Shown one piece after another: positions 1 to 6,740 of a DNA stretch of 23,121 nucleotides. The stretch's first letter is position 1, and each line of letters begins with the position of its first letter. A program made the translations under genes and the position numbers. Under the pieces are notes generated by a model. The model was not told where the DNA came from. It saw nothing but the letters and a program-made list of their open reading frames with translations, and made no database searches. The stretch is taken from positions 1-23,121 of the forward strand of contig CALCTW010000114.1 of assembly GCA_937907055.1 (NCBI GenBank), read 5' to 3'. This DNA is from an uncultured Clostridia bacterium (GTDB taxonomy: Bacteria; Bacillota; Clostridia; Christensenellales; Aristaeellaceae).

Positions 1-128
1 ATGGAATAGGCATCCACGCCGTAGGAGGCGTTGAAGGCCTTCACTTCTTCAAAGTCCTTGAAGCCGTATTTGTCCAGCACAGGCTGCAGCTGGGGCATAC
101 GACCTTCATAGTTTTCAAACAGAGCCAT
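1..128 (-). CDS. GGGtGRT-family protein (5' end only)
   Basis: The first 42 codons of a gene that runs off the left edge. The translation starts MALFENYEGRMPQLQPVLDK and resembles the N-terminus of the GGGtGRT protein family, whose biochemical function is not established. The start ATG at 128 is supported by an AAGGAGG ribosome binding site 9-10 bases upstream. It lies 17 bp downstream of the NifU-like scaffold gene on the same strand, so the two are almost certainly co-transcribed. This pairing recurs in anaerobes and argues for a role in iron-sulfur metabolism. The diagnostic GGGtGRT motif is outside the window, so the family call rests on the N-terminus and the neighbour. Confidence 0.75.
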   Translation of the reverse strand, partial: MALFENYEGRMPQLQPVLDKYGFKDFEEVKAFNASYGVDAYS

Positions 129-145
129 TTTCGTATACCTCCTTC

Positions 146-850
146 TTACTTGTCAGTGCGGGGATCGATCCACTTCACGGCGCCGTCCTCGGCCTTGAAG
201 CGGCCATAGGTGCCGATGTTCTTCTCGTAGGCTTCGTTGGGGGACATGCCCTTCTTGATGGCGTCCATCATCTTGCCCAGAGACAGATACTGATAACCGC
301 ACACCTGATCGTCCTTGTCCAGAGCCATCTCCAGCACGTAGCCTTCGGTCATCTCCAGATAACGGGTGCCCTTGGCCTTGGTGCCGTACATGGTGCCGAC
401 CATGGAGCGCAGGCCCTTGCCCAGGTCTTCCAGACCGGCGCCGATCTTCAGACCGTCATCAGAGAAAGCGCTCTGGGTGCGGCCGTAAACGATCTGCAGG
501 AACAGTTCGCGCATCGCGGTGTTGATCGCGTCGCAAACAAGGTCGGTATTCAGAGCTTCCAGAATGGTCTTGCCGGGCAGGATCTCGGCAGCCATAGCGG
601 CAGAGTGAGTCATACCGGAGCAGCCGACAGTCTCGACCAGCGCTTCATGAATGATGCCGTCCTTGACGTTCAGGCTCAGCTTGCAGGTGCCCTGCTGAGG
701 AGCGCACCAACCAATGCCGTGGGTGTAACCGGAAATATCCTTGATCTCTTTTGCCTGAATCCACTTGCCTTCTTCAGGGATAGGCGCAGGACCATGCTTG
801 GGGCCTTTGCAAACGCAAACCATCTCTTCCACTTCACGCGTATATTGCAT
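146..850 (-). CDS. NifU-like iron-sulfur cluster scaffold protein
   Basis: A 234-residue protein related to the NifU/IscU scaffold family that pairs with GGGtGRT proteins. It would act in the cytoplasm as a carrier or assembly platform for Fe-S clusters. Visible cysteines are C12, C14, C49, C56, C77 (in VGCSGMTHS, the NifU-like site), C106 and C184. The N-terminal segment with VCVCKGPKHGP is an extension relative to classical IscU. The start at 850 (MQYTREVEEM) is chosen because AAGGAGG lies 8 bases upstream; the frame stays open to 904, but that extension would swallow the ribosome binding site and the promoter's start site. Codon use is strongly biased (Leu almost all CTG), as expected of a well-expressed gene. 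Exact substrate proteins are unknown. Confidence 0.85.
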   Translation of the reverse strand: MQYTREVEEMVCVCKGPKHGPAPIPEEGKWIQAKEIKDISGYTHGIGWCAPQQGTCKLSLNVKDGIIHEALVETVGCSGMTHSAAMAAEILPGKTILEALNTDLVCDAINTAMRELFLQIVYGRTQSAFSDDGLKIGAGLEDLGKGLRSMVGTMYGTKAKGTRYLEMTEGYVLEMALDKDDQVCGYQYLSLGKMMDAIKKGMSPNEAYEKNIGTYGRFKAEDGAVKWIDPRTDK

Positions 851-880
851 GGAAAAGTTCCTCCTTGAGAATATTGTTGT

Positions 881-901
881 GACACACAAAACCTGTGTGA
901 C
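881..901. promoter_or_regulatory. Inverted repeat at the NifU-like transcript start
   Basis: GACACACA (881-888) and TGTGTGAC (894-901) form an 8-bp inverted repeat with one mismatch and a 5-nt spacer. It covers about +2 to +22 of the predicted transcript, a position suited to a repressor operator or a 5' mRNA hairpin. It does not match the Rex spacing (TTGTGA-N6-TCACAA). No regulator can be named. Confidence 0.4.
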
Positions 902-909
902 CATTAAAA

Positions 910-938
910 ATTATACCATAAGTAGAACAGGAATGAAA
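910..938 (-). promoter_or_regulatory. Promoter of the NifU-like/GGGtGRT operon
   Basis: On the minus strand TATAAT lies at 915-910 with an extended TGG just before it. A weak TTTCAT -35 stands 17 bp upstream (938-933). The inferred transcript start is near 903, giving a leader of about 50 nt. Confidence 0.65.
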
Positions 939-980
939 AGGGGGAAACGAAGGTTTTTTAAGACATTTTTTGCTCAAACT

Positions 981-1033
981 AAAAATTTAAAAGGCATCAT
1001 GAACATATGATATGTTCATAAATGCCTTTTAAA
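981..1033 (-). terminator. Terminator of the HPr-like gene
   Basis: Arms 986-997 and 1022-1033 pair perfectly over 12 bp. Inside them, 999-1008 and 1010-1019 form a second 10-bp repeat, so the hairpin has about 20 pairs with a small bulge. On the minus strand a run of five T follows at 985-981. It sits 22 bp after the HPr-like stop. The stem is AT-rich, so it may be a weaker terminator than the GC-rich ones elsewhere in the window. Confidence 0.65.
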
Positions 1034-1054
1034 TCTGATTATCTTTTAACCGGA

Positions 1055-1282
1055 TCAGATGGAGAATTTCTTGATATCATTCGCCAGATCATCACATTCG
1101 TCATTGTAGACATCCAGGCTGATCGGCTTGCTGAGATCCAGAGAGAAGATACCCAGAATGGACTTTGCATCGACCACATGACGGCCGGCGCGAAGATCCA
1201 TTTCGTAAGGATAACGATTCACGGTGTTAACGAACTCTTTTACCTCTTCGGCATAACTGAGTTTGATCGGAATAGAGCGCAT
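1055..1282 (-). CDS. HPr-like protein lacking the active-site histidine
   Basis: A 75-residue protein with the HPr fold signature around AKSILGIFSLDL (39-50), matching the LKSIMGVMSL region of PTS phosphocarrier HPr. Aligned without gaps to B. subtilis HPr, the regulatory Ser46 corresponds to S41 and is kept. The catalytic His15 position is Tyr10, and the following Arg and Pro are Glu. It therefore cannot relay phosphate from Enzyme I, but could in principle still be modified at the serine, as Crh can. It has its own promoter, an AAGGAGG ribosome binding site and a downstream terminator, so it is an independent small transcription unit. It is slightly shorter than HPr (about 88 residues). The function is not known. 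Confidence 0.75.
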   Translation of the reverse strand: MRSIPIKLSYAEEVKEFVNTVNRYPYEMDLRAGRHVVDAKSILGIFSLDLSKPISLDVYNDECDDLANDIKKFSI

Positions 1283-1320
1283 GGGAGAGTCCTCCTTCTT
1301 GTATTGTACTTGTTAATTTA

Positions 1321-1348
1321 ATTATACCATTCGGGCTGTAAATTGCAA
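1321..1348 (-). promoter_or_regulatory. Promoter of the HPr-like gene
   Basis: On the minus strand TTGCAA (1348-1343) and TATAAT (1326-1321) are separated by 16 bp. The promoter fits within the short gap after the gltX stop, so the gene can be transcribed independently of gltX. Confidence 0.75.
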
Positions 1349-1355
1349 TAGCAAA

Positions 1356-2798
1356 TCACAGTTTTGCAACGGAAGATTCAATGCGCTTCATAGTTTCTTC
1401 CCTACCAAGCAGGTAAGCGATCTCAAAAGCGCCGCCGGGCGTGGATTCCAGACCGCTGATGGCGATACGGAGCGGCCAGAGAACAGCACCGTTCTTCTTT
1501 CCGCTCTCGGCAATCGCGGCCATAACAACATCATGGATGTTCTGTTCATTCCAATCGGTGATGTTCTCGAGAATGGGCTTAATGAAGAGCAGATTTTCCT
1601 TCGCCACCTCAGGATTGGTCTTCATCTTCTTGTGCGTATACAGATCATTGCTGAATTCCGGCATTTCCGCAAGGAAAGCTACCATATCCGGAATGTTCTT
1701 AAAAACATCCGTACGGCTCTGCATCAGTTCGGCCAGACGCTTATAGTCGATATTTTTACCGGCAAGAACTTTGTCGAACCATGGCGTAGCCATTTCAAGA
1801 TACTTCTCAGCCGGCAATTCACTGATGTAATGCGCGTTGAACCAGGTAAGCTTGCTGACATCAAAGATACCGGGTGCCTTATTGATATGCTTTACGTCAA
1901 ACGCTTCCACAAGCTCTTCAAGCGTAAAGAATTCGCGGTCATCGCCCGGATTCCAGCCAACCAGCGCAAGATAGTTGATCAGTGCTTCCTTCAGATATCC
2001 CTTTTCAACATAGTCGCTGTAATAGGCATCACCGTCACGTTTACTCAGCTTGTGCTGGGCATCGCGCATAACAGGCGGCATATGGATATACTGGGGGATC
2101 TGCCAGCCGAAAGCATCATAAAGCAGATTGTACTTGGGAGTAGAAGAAAGATACTCCATTCCGCGCATGACATAGGTGATATTCATCAGATGGTCGTCAA
2201 TGACATTCGCGAAATTGTATGTAGGCATGCCGTCTGCCTTGATCAGGATCATGTCATCCAGCGTATCGTTCGGGAAGGAAAGCTCACCGAACACCAGATC
2301 GTTATAAACAGTGGTACCGGTCGTGGGGCAGTTCATGCGGATAACATAGGGGATACCCGCGTCCAGCTTTGCCTGCACTTCTTCTTTGGAAAGATTCATG
2401 CAATGCTTGTCATACTTGAATACTTCGCCCTTCGCCTCACAGGCGGCACGGCGTTCATCCAGTTCTTCCTTAGTGCAGAAGCAGTAATAAGCATGTCCGG
2501 TCTCGACCAGCTTCTGCGCGTAGGGAAGATAGAGCGCTTTACGCTCGCTCTGAATATAAGGTCCGTACTCACCGCCGACATCCGGTCCTTCATCCCAATC
2601 AATACCGCAGCCGCGGAGGGTATCATAAATGACCTGTGTAGCGCCTTCAACAAAGCGCTCCTGATCGGTATCTTCGATACGGAGAATGAATTTACCGTTA
2701 TTCTTCTTGGCGAACAGGTAGCCATAGAGGGCGCTACGAAGACCGCCAAGATGCATGAACCCCGTGGGAGAGGGGGCAAATCTGGTTCTGACTTCCAT
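1356..2798 (-). CDS. gltX: Glutamate--tRNA ligase
   Basis: A cytoplasmic class I aminoacyl-tRNA synthetase that charges tRNA-Glu with glutamate using ATP. The 480-residue length is normal for bacterial GluRS. The HIGH-type motif is HLGG at 16-19 within APSPTGFMHLGGLR, and the KMSKS-type motif is KLSKR at 250-254. Cysteines C106 and C108 (CFC) resemble the start of the zinc site in bacterial GluRS. The start at 2798 has AAAGGAG 7-8 bases upstream. It is 21 bp downstream of glnS with no terminator between them, so the two synthetases form one operon. Because a GlnRS is encoded next to it, this enzyme may be discriminating (tRNA-Glu only), but that is inference. Confidence 0.97.
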   Translation of the reverse strand: MEVRTRFAPSPTGFMHLGGLRSALYGYLFAKKNNGKFILRIEDTDQERFVEGATQVIYDTLRGCGIDWDEGPDVGGEYGPYIQSERKALYLPYAQKLVETGHAYYCFCTKEELDERRAACEAKGEVFKYDKHCMNLSKEEVQAKLDAGIPYVIRMNCPTTGTTVYNDLVFGELSFPNDTLDDMILIKADGMPTYNFANVIDDHLMNITYVMRGMEYLSSTPKYNLLYDAFGWQIPQYIHMPPVMRDAQHKLSKRDGDAYYSDYVEKGYLKEALINYLALVGWNPGDDREFFTLEELVEAFDVKHINKAPGIFDVSKLTWFNAHYISELPAEKYLEMATPWFDKVLAGKNIDYKRLAELMQSRTDVFKNIPDMVAFLAEMPEFSNDLYTHKKMKTNPEVAKENLLFIKPILENITDWNEQNIHDVVMAAIAESGKKNGAVLWPLRIAISGLESTPGGAFEIAYLLGREETMKRIESSVAKL

Positions 2799-2819
2799 AG
2801 GATACTCCTTTAAAGATGA

Positions 2820-4517
2820 TTATTGAGGCTTGTAGCTGTCTTTCAGGCTGACAACACGGTTGTAGACAGCAGTTTCGGAAGAACTGTCCTTATCCTTGCA
2901 GAAATAACCGGTGCGAAGGAACTGGAAGGTGGTGCCGACAGGGGATTCCGCCAGCACATGCTCGCCATAGCCATGCGCAACATGCAGAGAATCGGGATTA
3001 AGGCGGCTGATAAAGTCCTTCTTTTCGGCTGCTTCTTCGCCTTCGGTCTCTTCGCTTTCCGCGGTGTCATCATTGAGCAGGGGCTCATAAAGGCGGCCTT
3101 CAACCTTGCAGCAGTTATTGGCATCCACCCAGTGGAGCGTACCCTTTACCTTGCGATCGGCACCCGGAGTGCCGCTGCGGCTGTCAAGATCAACAGAGCA
3201 TTCAAGATGATCGATGGTACCGTCAGCGTTCTTGACAACTTTCTCACACTTGATGATATAAGCACCCTTCAGACGAACCTCGCCATCGGGCTTAAGACGG
3301 AAGAACTTCTTGGGAGCTTCTTCCATGAAATCTTCCTTTTCGATCCAGATCTCATTGCTGATGGTAACCTTGCGGCTGCCCATTTCAGGATGATCGGGAT
3401 GATTCTCCATTTCAAGCGTATCAACAAAACCTTCGGGCCAGTTGGTCAGCACCACCTTCAGCGGATCCAGCACAGCCATGGCACGAGCGGCCTTGTCGCC
3501 CAGATCTTCACGGACACAATGTTCCAGCATCGCGTAATCCACAGTGCTGTCCGCCTTAGAGAGGCCGACAAGTTCAATAAAGGAGCGGATCGCGGCGGGA
3601 GTAAATCCGCGGCGGCGCATTGCGCACAGCGTGGGCATACGGGGATCATCCCACCCGGAGACATAGCCTTCCTCAACCAGACGGCGGAGGTAACGCTTGC
3701 TCATGATCGTACGGGTAATATTCAGACGGGCAAATTCGATCTGACGGGGACCATGATAACCTTCTTTGGCAGTACGGAACCCCGCGTTCTCAACCACCCA
3801 GTCGTACAGCGGACGATGTGCTTCGAACTCGAGGCTGCACAGAGAATGGGTGATCCCTTCGAGCGCGTCGCTGATGGGATGCGCGAAATCGTACATGGGG
3901 TAGATGCACCAAGTATCGCCGGTGCGATGATGATGCTTGTACAGGATACGATACATGGCAGGGTCACGCATATTCATATTGGGGCTTGCCATATCGATCT
4001 TCGCACGCAGGATCATCTTTCCCTCGGGGAACTCGCCCTTGCGCATACGGCGGAAAAGATCAAGGCTTTCTTCCGCGGGACGATCACGCCAGGGGCTGTT
4101 CTTGCCGGGCGTTGTCAAAGTGCCGCGATATTCGCGCATCTCATCCTGAGAAAGCTCATCCACATAAGCCAAACCGCGCTTGATAAAATCTTCAGCGATC
4201 TCATAGATCTTCTCGTAATATTCGCTGGCGTAATACATACCGCCGTTCCAGTTGAAACCAAGCCATTTGATATCTTCCTGAATACCATCCACATATTCAG
4301 TATCTTCTTTGGAAGGATTGGTATCATCAAAACGGAGATTGCATAATCCGCCGTATTTTTCAGCAGTACCAAAGTCTGTTATAAGCGCTTTGCAATGCCC
4401 GATATGCAGATATCCGTTCGGTTCAGGAGGAAAACGGGTGTGGATGCTGTTGCACCATCCGCTTTCAAGATCTTTATCGATAAAATCCCAAATAAAGTTC
4501 GTACGTTCGGTTTCCAT
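2820..4517 (-). CDS. glnS: Glutamine--tRNA ligase
   Basis: A class I synthetase that attaches glutamine directly to tRNA-Gln. The HIGH motif is HIGH at 38-41 in PPEPNGYLHIGHCKA, and the KMSKS-type motif is IMSKR near residue 273. The C-terminal half carries the beta-barrel anticodon-binding domain, ending in the typical YNRVVSLKDSY. The 565 residues compare with about 550 in E. coli. Part of the excess is an acidic insert at about 482-500 (bases 3074-3018), rich in Glu, Asp and Ala, just before the FISRLNP segment. Most Firmicutes lack GlnRS and make Gln-tRNA through GatCAB, so the gene marks a lineage that acquired it. The start at 4517 has an AAAGGAGG site upstream and is the first gene after the promoter at 4549-4577. 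Confidence 0.97.
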   Translation of the reverse strand: METERTNFIWDFIDKDLESGWCNSIHTRFPPEPNGYLHIGHCKALITDFGTAEKYGGLCNLRFDDTNPSKEDTEYVDGIQEDIKWLGFNWNGGMYYASEYYEKIYEIAEDFIKRGLAYVDELSQDEMREYRGTLTTPGKNSPWRDRPAEESLDLFRRMRKGEFPEGKMILRAKIDMASPNMNMRDPAMYRILYKHHHRTGDTWCIYPMYDFAHPISDALEGITHSLCSLEFEAHRPLYDWVVENAGFRTAKEGYHGPRQIEFARLNITRTIMSKRYLRRLVEEGYVSGWDDPRMPTLCAMRRRGFTPAAIRSFIELVGLSKADSTVDYAMLEHCVREDLGDKAARAMAVLDPLKVVLTNWPEGFVDTLEMENHPDHPEMGSRKVTISNEIWIEKEDFMEEAPKKFFRLKPDGEVRLKGAYIIKCEKVVKNADGTIDHLECSVDLDSRSGTPGADRKVKGTLHWVDANNCCKVEGRLYEPLLNDDTAESEETEGEEAAEKKDFISRLNPDSLHVAHGYGEHVLAESPVGTTFQFLRTGYFCKDKDSSSETAVYNRVVSLKDSYKPQ

Positions 4518-4548
4518 AAGGATTCCTCCTTTTGATATATACTTTTAT

Positions 4549-4577
4549 ATTATAAAACATACAAAACACATTTACAA
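4549..4577 (-). promoter_or_regulatory. Promoter of glnS-gltX
   Basis: On the minus strand TTGTAA (4577-4572) and TATAAT (4554-4549) have the ideal 17-bp spacing. The start site would fall near 4542, about 25 nt before the glnS ATG. That short leader leaves no room for a T-box. Confidence 0.8.
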
Positions 4578-4631
4578 GATAAACCTAATCCATTAGTTGA
4601 TTAATTCGATCATCAAAGATAAAAATATAAT

Positions 4632-4668
4632 AAAAAAGCACCGGCGCCTAAAAAGCAGACGCCGATGC
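4632..4668 (-). terminator. Terminator of the zinc-ribbon gene
   Basis: A 12-bp stem (4668-4657 with 4649-4638, two G-U pairs) closes a 7-nt loop. On the minus strand it is followed directly by six T (4637-4632). It lies 20 bp after the zinc-ribbon gene stop. This is a textbook intrinsic terminator. Confidence 0.93.
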
Positions 4669-4688
4669 CTGTTTAAATCGTGAACCGA

Positions 4689-4985
4689 TTAATACTGGGG
4701 ACGATTCTTCTGATAGCAATCGCGGCAGTAGACGGGACGATCTCCGCGGGGCTGGAAGGGCACCTGAGTGGTGCAACCGCAGCCATCGCAAACAACTTCA
4801 TACATCTGACGTTCGCCACGAGGAGCAGCGCCACCGTTGTTCTGAGCACGACGGGCGGCACGGCAAGCGGGGCAACGGCCGGGCTCGTTCTGGAAGCCCT
4901 TTTCGGCGTAGAAAGCCTGCTCGTTAGCGGTGAAGGTGAATTCCTGGCCGCATTCACGGCAAGTGAGGGTCTTGTCCTGATACAT
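4689..4985 (-). CDS. Double zinc-ribbon protein (CxxC-x17-CxxC family)
   Basis: A 98-residue cytoplasmic protein with two four-cysteine zinc-binding units. The N-terminal unit uses C9/C12 and C38/C41. The C-terminal unit uses C66/C69 and C87/C90 with exactly 17 residues between pairs, matching the CxxC-x17-CxxC domain pattern. The linker (about 44-60) is rich in Gly, Ala, Asn and Arg, and the tail is basic. Such proteins are often assumed to bind nucleic acid or ribosomes, but no function is established. The start at 4985 has AGGAGG about 8 bases upstream. It is a single-gene unit with its own promoter, a long leader and a strong terminator, suggesting tight control of expression. Confidence 0.88.
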   Translation of the reverse strand: MYQDKTLTCRECGQEFTFTANEQAFYAEKGFQNEPGRCPACRAARRAQNNGGAAPRGERQMYEVVCDGCGCTTQVPFQPRGDRPVYCRDCYQKNRPQY

Positions 4986-5114
4986 AACTGTATCCTCCTA
5001 AATAATTATCCAAACCGAATTGATACGATTAGCTGTTTCCATGGGCCCTTCATCAGTCAGATTGGACGATCACTAGATCCGGGAAGTACACCTACGTCGC
5101 TTAGGCTTGGTACA
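4986..5114 (-). promoter_or_regulatory. Long 5' leader of the zinc-ribbon gene
   Basis: The predicted transcript start near 5114 leaves about 129 nt before the ATG, much longer than the other leaders here. Small pairings are visible, including CCTA/TAGG enclosed by GTAC/GTAC around 5084-5111 and a GGGCCC near 5043-5048. The leader could hold a regulatory RNA, but it matches no riboswitch class that I recognise. Plus-strand reading of the same stretch shows no gene. Confidence 0.35.
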
Positions 5115-5120
5115 TAACGC

Positions 5121-5148
5121 ATTATAGCACAACTTCAGCCGATTGCAA
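5121..5148 (-). promoter_or_regulatory. Promoter of the zinc-ribbon gene
   Basis: On the minus strand TTGCAA (5148-5143) and TATAAT (5126-5121) are separated by 16 bp. The -35 hexamer and spacing are the same as at the HPr-like gene promoter. Confidence 0.8.
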
Positions 5149-5226
5149 TATTTTTTGATTACGAATCTTCAAATTTTCTTATCAAAAAAAGGACATACGA
5201 ACGTTCGGATTTTTAAGGCTTTAACA

Positions 5227-5298
5227 TGATGGATGTTTGCGGTCATGATAGAAATGTTCAAGTATGAACATGTAATGGTCGCAAAAACGATGTCATCA
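5227..5298. repeat. Long nested inverted repeat upstream of the plsX promoter
   Basis: Three nested pairings share one axis: TGATGG (5227-5232) with 5293-5298; an 11-bp arm (5236-5246 with 5275-5285, two G-U pairs); and ATGTTC/GAACAT (5254-5259 with 5266-5271) closing a 6-nt loop. No T-run follows on either strand and no gene ends here, so it is not a terminator. It may be an operator, a small RNA or a remnant of a palindromic repeat. It occupies most of the otherwise empty 5149-5320 stretch. Confidence 0.5.
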
Positions 5299-5320
5299 GG
5301 TACTGAATAAGAAGAAACAG

Positions 5321-5349
5321 TTGAAATAAGCGAACTTCTATGTTAATAT
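5321..5349 (+). promoter_or_regulatory. Promoter of the plsX-acpP-rnc-smc-ftsY operon
   Basis: TTGAAA (5321-5326) and TAATAT (5344-5349) lie 17 bp apart. The transcript would start near 5356, about 32 nt before the plsX ATG. No FapR-type operator was recognised around it. Confidence 0.7.
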
Positions 5350-5387
5350 GAAACAGTATTCCTGATAAGGACAGAAGGGGAATGAAC

Positions 5388-6395
5388 ATGGTCAGGATTT
5401 ATTTAGATGCAATGGGCGGAGATAACGCGCCTGAGTGCACTGTAAACGGCGCGATCGAGGCGCTTCGTAATGATTCGGATATTACGATCACACTTGCCGG
5501 TATCCGTTCCGAGATAGAAAAGTATCTGTTGAACTGTGACGATGTGATGCCTCGCATCGAGATCGATGAATGCAGCGAGATCATTACAAACGATGAAGCG
5601 CCTGTAATGGCGGTTCGTCATAAGAAAGATTCCGCGCAGGTCAAAGGTATGTTGGCTGTCCGTGACGGCAAACAGGATGGATTTGTTTCAGCGGGTTCTA
5701 CCGGCGCGACGCTCGCCGGCGGTCTTTTCCGTCTTCGCTGTATTGAGGGGATCGACCGGCCCGCTCTGGCTCCGCTTCTTCCGAATGGAAAGGGCTATTT
5801 CTGCCTGATCGACTGCGGCGCGAATGTAGATTGCTTGCCTGAATATCTGCCTCAGTTTGCTGTAATGGGCAGTGCCTACATGAAGCACATGATGGGAATG
5901 GAAAATCCCCGTGTCGGACTTGTGAATATCGGCGCTGAATCCGAAAAGGGAAACGCGCTTGTCAAGGCTGTGTATCCCATGATGGAAGCCGGTCCCTTCA
6001 ACTTTGTCGGAAATGTTGAAGGACGCGATATCACAAATGATCAGGCAGATGTCATTGTTTGCGACGGCTTCAGCGGCAACCTCATCCTTAAATTCATGGA
6101 AGGCCTTGCCATTACGCTGCTTGGCATGATGAAAGAAGAATTAGGCTCTGATATCCGCGGAAAATTCGGCTATCTGATGGCCAAGCCAAATTTCCGGCGT
6201 TTTAAGAAGCGCATGGATTATCACGAAGTCGGCGGCGCTCCGCTCCTCGGTGTAAACGGGGCCGTTGTAAAGGCACACGGCAGCAGCAACGCGCATGCCA
6301 TCGCCTGCGCAATCCGTCAGTGCAAGAAAATGGTGGATAATAAAGTTGTAGACGCGATCCGTGAAGGCGTCAAGGGCAGTATGCTCGAACAGTGA
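5388..6395 (+). CDS. plsX: Phosphate acyltransferase PlsX
   Basis: Converts acyl-ACP plus phosphate to acyl-phosphate, the donor that PlsY uses to start glycerolipid synthesis. It is a peripheral membrane enzyme. The N-terminus MVRIYLDAMGGDNAP and the GSTGATLAGG segment near residue 103 are family hallmarks, and 335 residues is the usual length. The ATG at 5388 is preferred over the in-frame ATG at 5382 because the AGAAGGGG site lies 7 bases before it and would nearly touch the earlier codon. It is the first gene of the operon, 66 bp before acpP, placing the ACP-dependent acyltransferase next to its carrier. The rpmF or fapR genes often found upstream of plsX are absent. Confidence 0.96.
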   Translation: MVRIYLDAMGGDNAPECTVNGAIEALRNDSDITITLAGIRSEIEKYLLNCDDVMPRIEIDECSEIITNDEAPVMAVRHKKDSAQVKGMLAVRDGKQDGFVSAGSTGATLAGGLFRLRCIEGIDRPALAPLLPNGKGYFCLIDCGANVDCLPEYLPQFAVMGSAYMKHMMGMENPRVGLVNIGAESEKGNALVKAVYPMMEAGPFNFVGNVEGRDITNDQADVIVCDGFSGNLILKFMEGLAITLLGMMKEELGSDIRGKFGYLMAKPNFRRFKKRMDYHEVGGAPLLGVNGAVVKAHGSSNAHAIACAIRQCKKMVDNKVVDAIREGVKGSMLEQ

Positions 6396-6461
6396 ATTGC
6401 TACAATACAGCGCATTCGTGCTGATATTGAATAAAAAGTGAATCAACAGGAGGTTGTTAAT

Positions 6462-6692
6462 ATGTCTACTTACGAACAGGTCGCCCAGATGATCGCAAAG
6501 CAGTTGAGAATCGATGTGAAGGATATCACTCCCGAAAAGAGACTTCTGGAAGATCTCAAGGCTGACAGCGCCAACATCATGGTCATGATCATGGATATGG
6601 AAGATACCTTCGATATGACAGTTGAGGATGAAGCCATCACCTCTCTGCGCACGGTCTCTGACATCGTGAACTACATCGAACAGAATAAGTAA
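6462..6692 (+). CDS. acpP: Acyl carrier protein
   Basis: A 76-residue acidic four-helix carrier that holds acyl chains on a 4'-phosphopantetheine arm during fatty acid synthesis. The attachment serine is S36 in ADSANIM. The canonical motif is DSL, so Leu37 is replaced by Ala here, an unusual change beside the modified serine. The start at 6462 has AGGAGG 8 bases upstream; an earlier in-frame TTG/ATG region is not supported. It lies between plsX and rnc, the common Firmicutes order. It could be a specialised rather than the main ACP, since fab genes are not in the window. Confidence 0.92.
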   Translation: MSTYEQVAQMIAKQLRIDVKDITPEKRLLEDLKADSANIMVMIMDMEDTFDMTVEDEAITSLRTVSDIVNYIEQNK

Positions 6693-6701
6693 GCACCGGG
6701 T

Positions 6702-6727
6702 CCCTCTTTGTGCATGCACAGAGATGG
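6702..6727 (+). promoter_or_regulatory. First hairpin between acpP and rnc
   Basis: TGTGCA/TGCACA (6709-6720) is a perfect palindrome. Pairing extends outward to about 6702-6727 with one G-U and one mismatch. It begins 10 bp after the acpP stop, with no T-run after it. Confidence 0.5.
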
Positions 6728-6740
6728 TTCACGGAACAGG

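Noticed and set aside
881..901. Rex operator before the NifU-like gene
   Set aside because: TTGTG and CACAA are present but only three bases apart; Rex needs a longer spacer.
1533..2813. Long open frame on the plus strand opposite gltX
   Set aside because: Antisense shadow of a clearly homologous gene; no ribosome binding site and no recognisable protein family.
2823..4346. Long open frame on the plus strand opposite glnS
   Set aside because: The minus strand encodes an unmistakable GlnRS; the opposite frame is a by-product of its codon use.
5321..5387. FapR operator upstream of plsX
   Set aside because: No match to the TTAGTACCT-type palindrome was found near the promoter.
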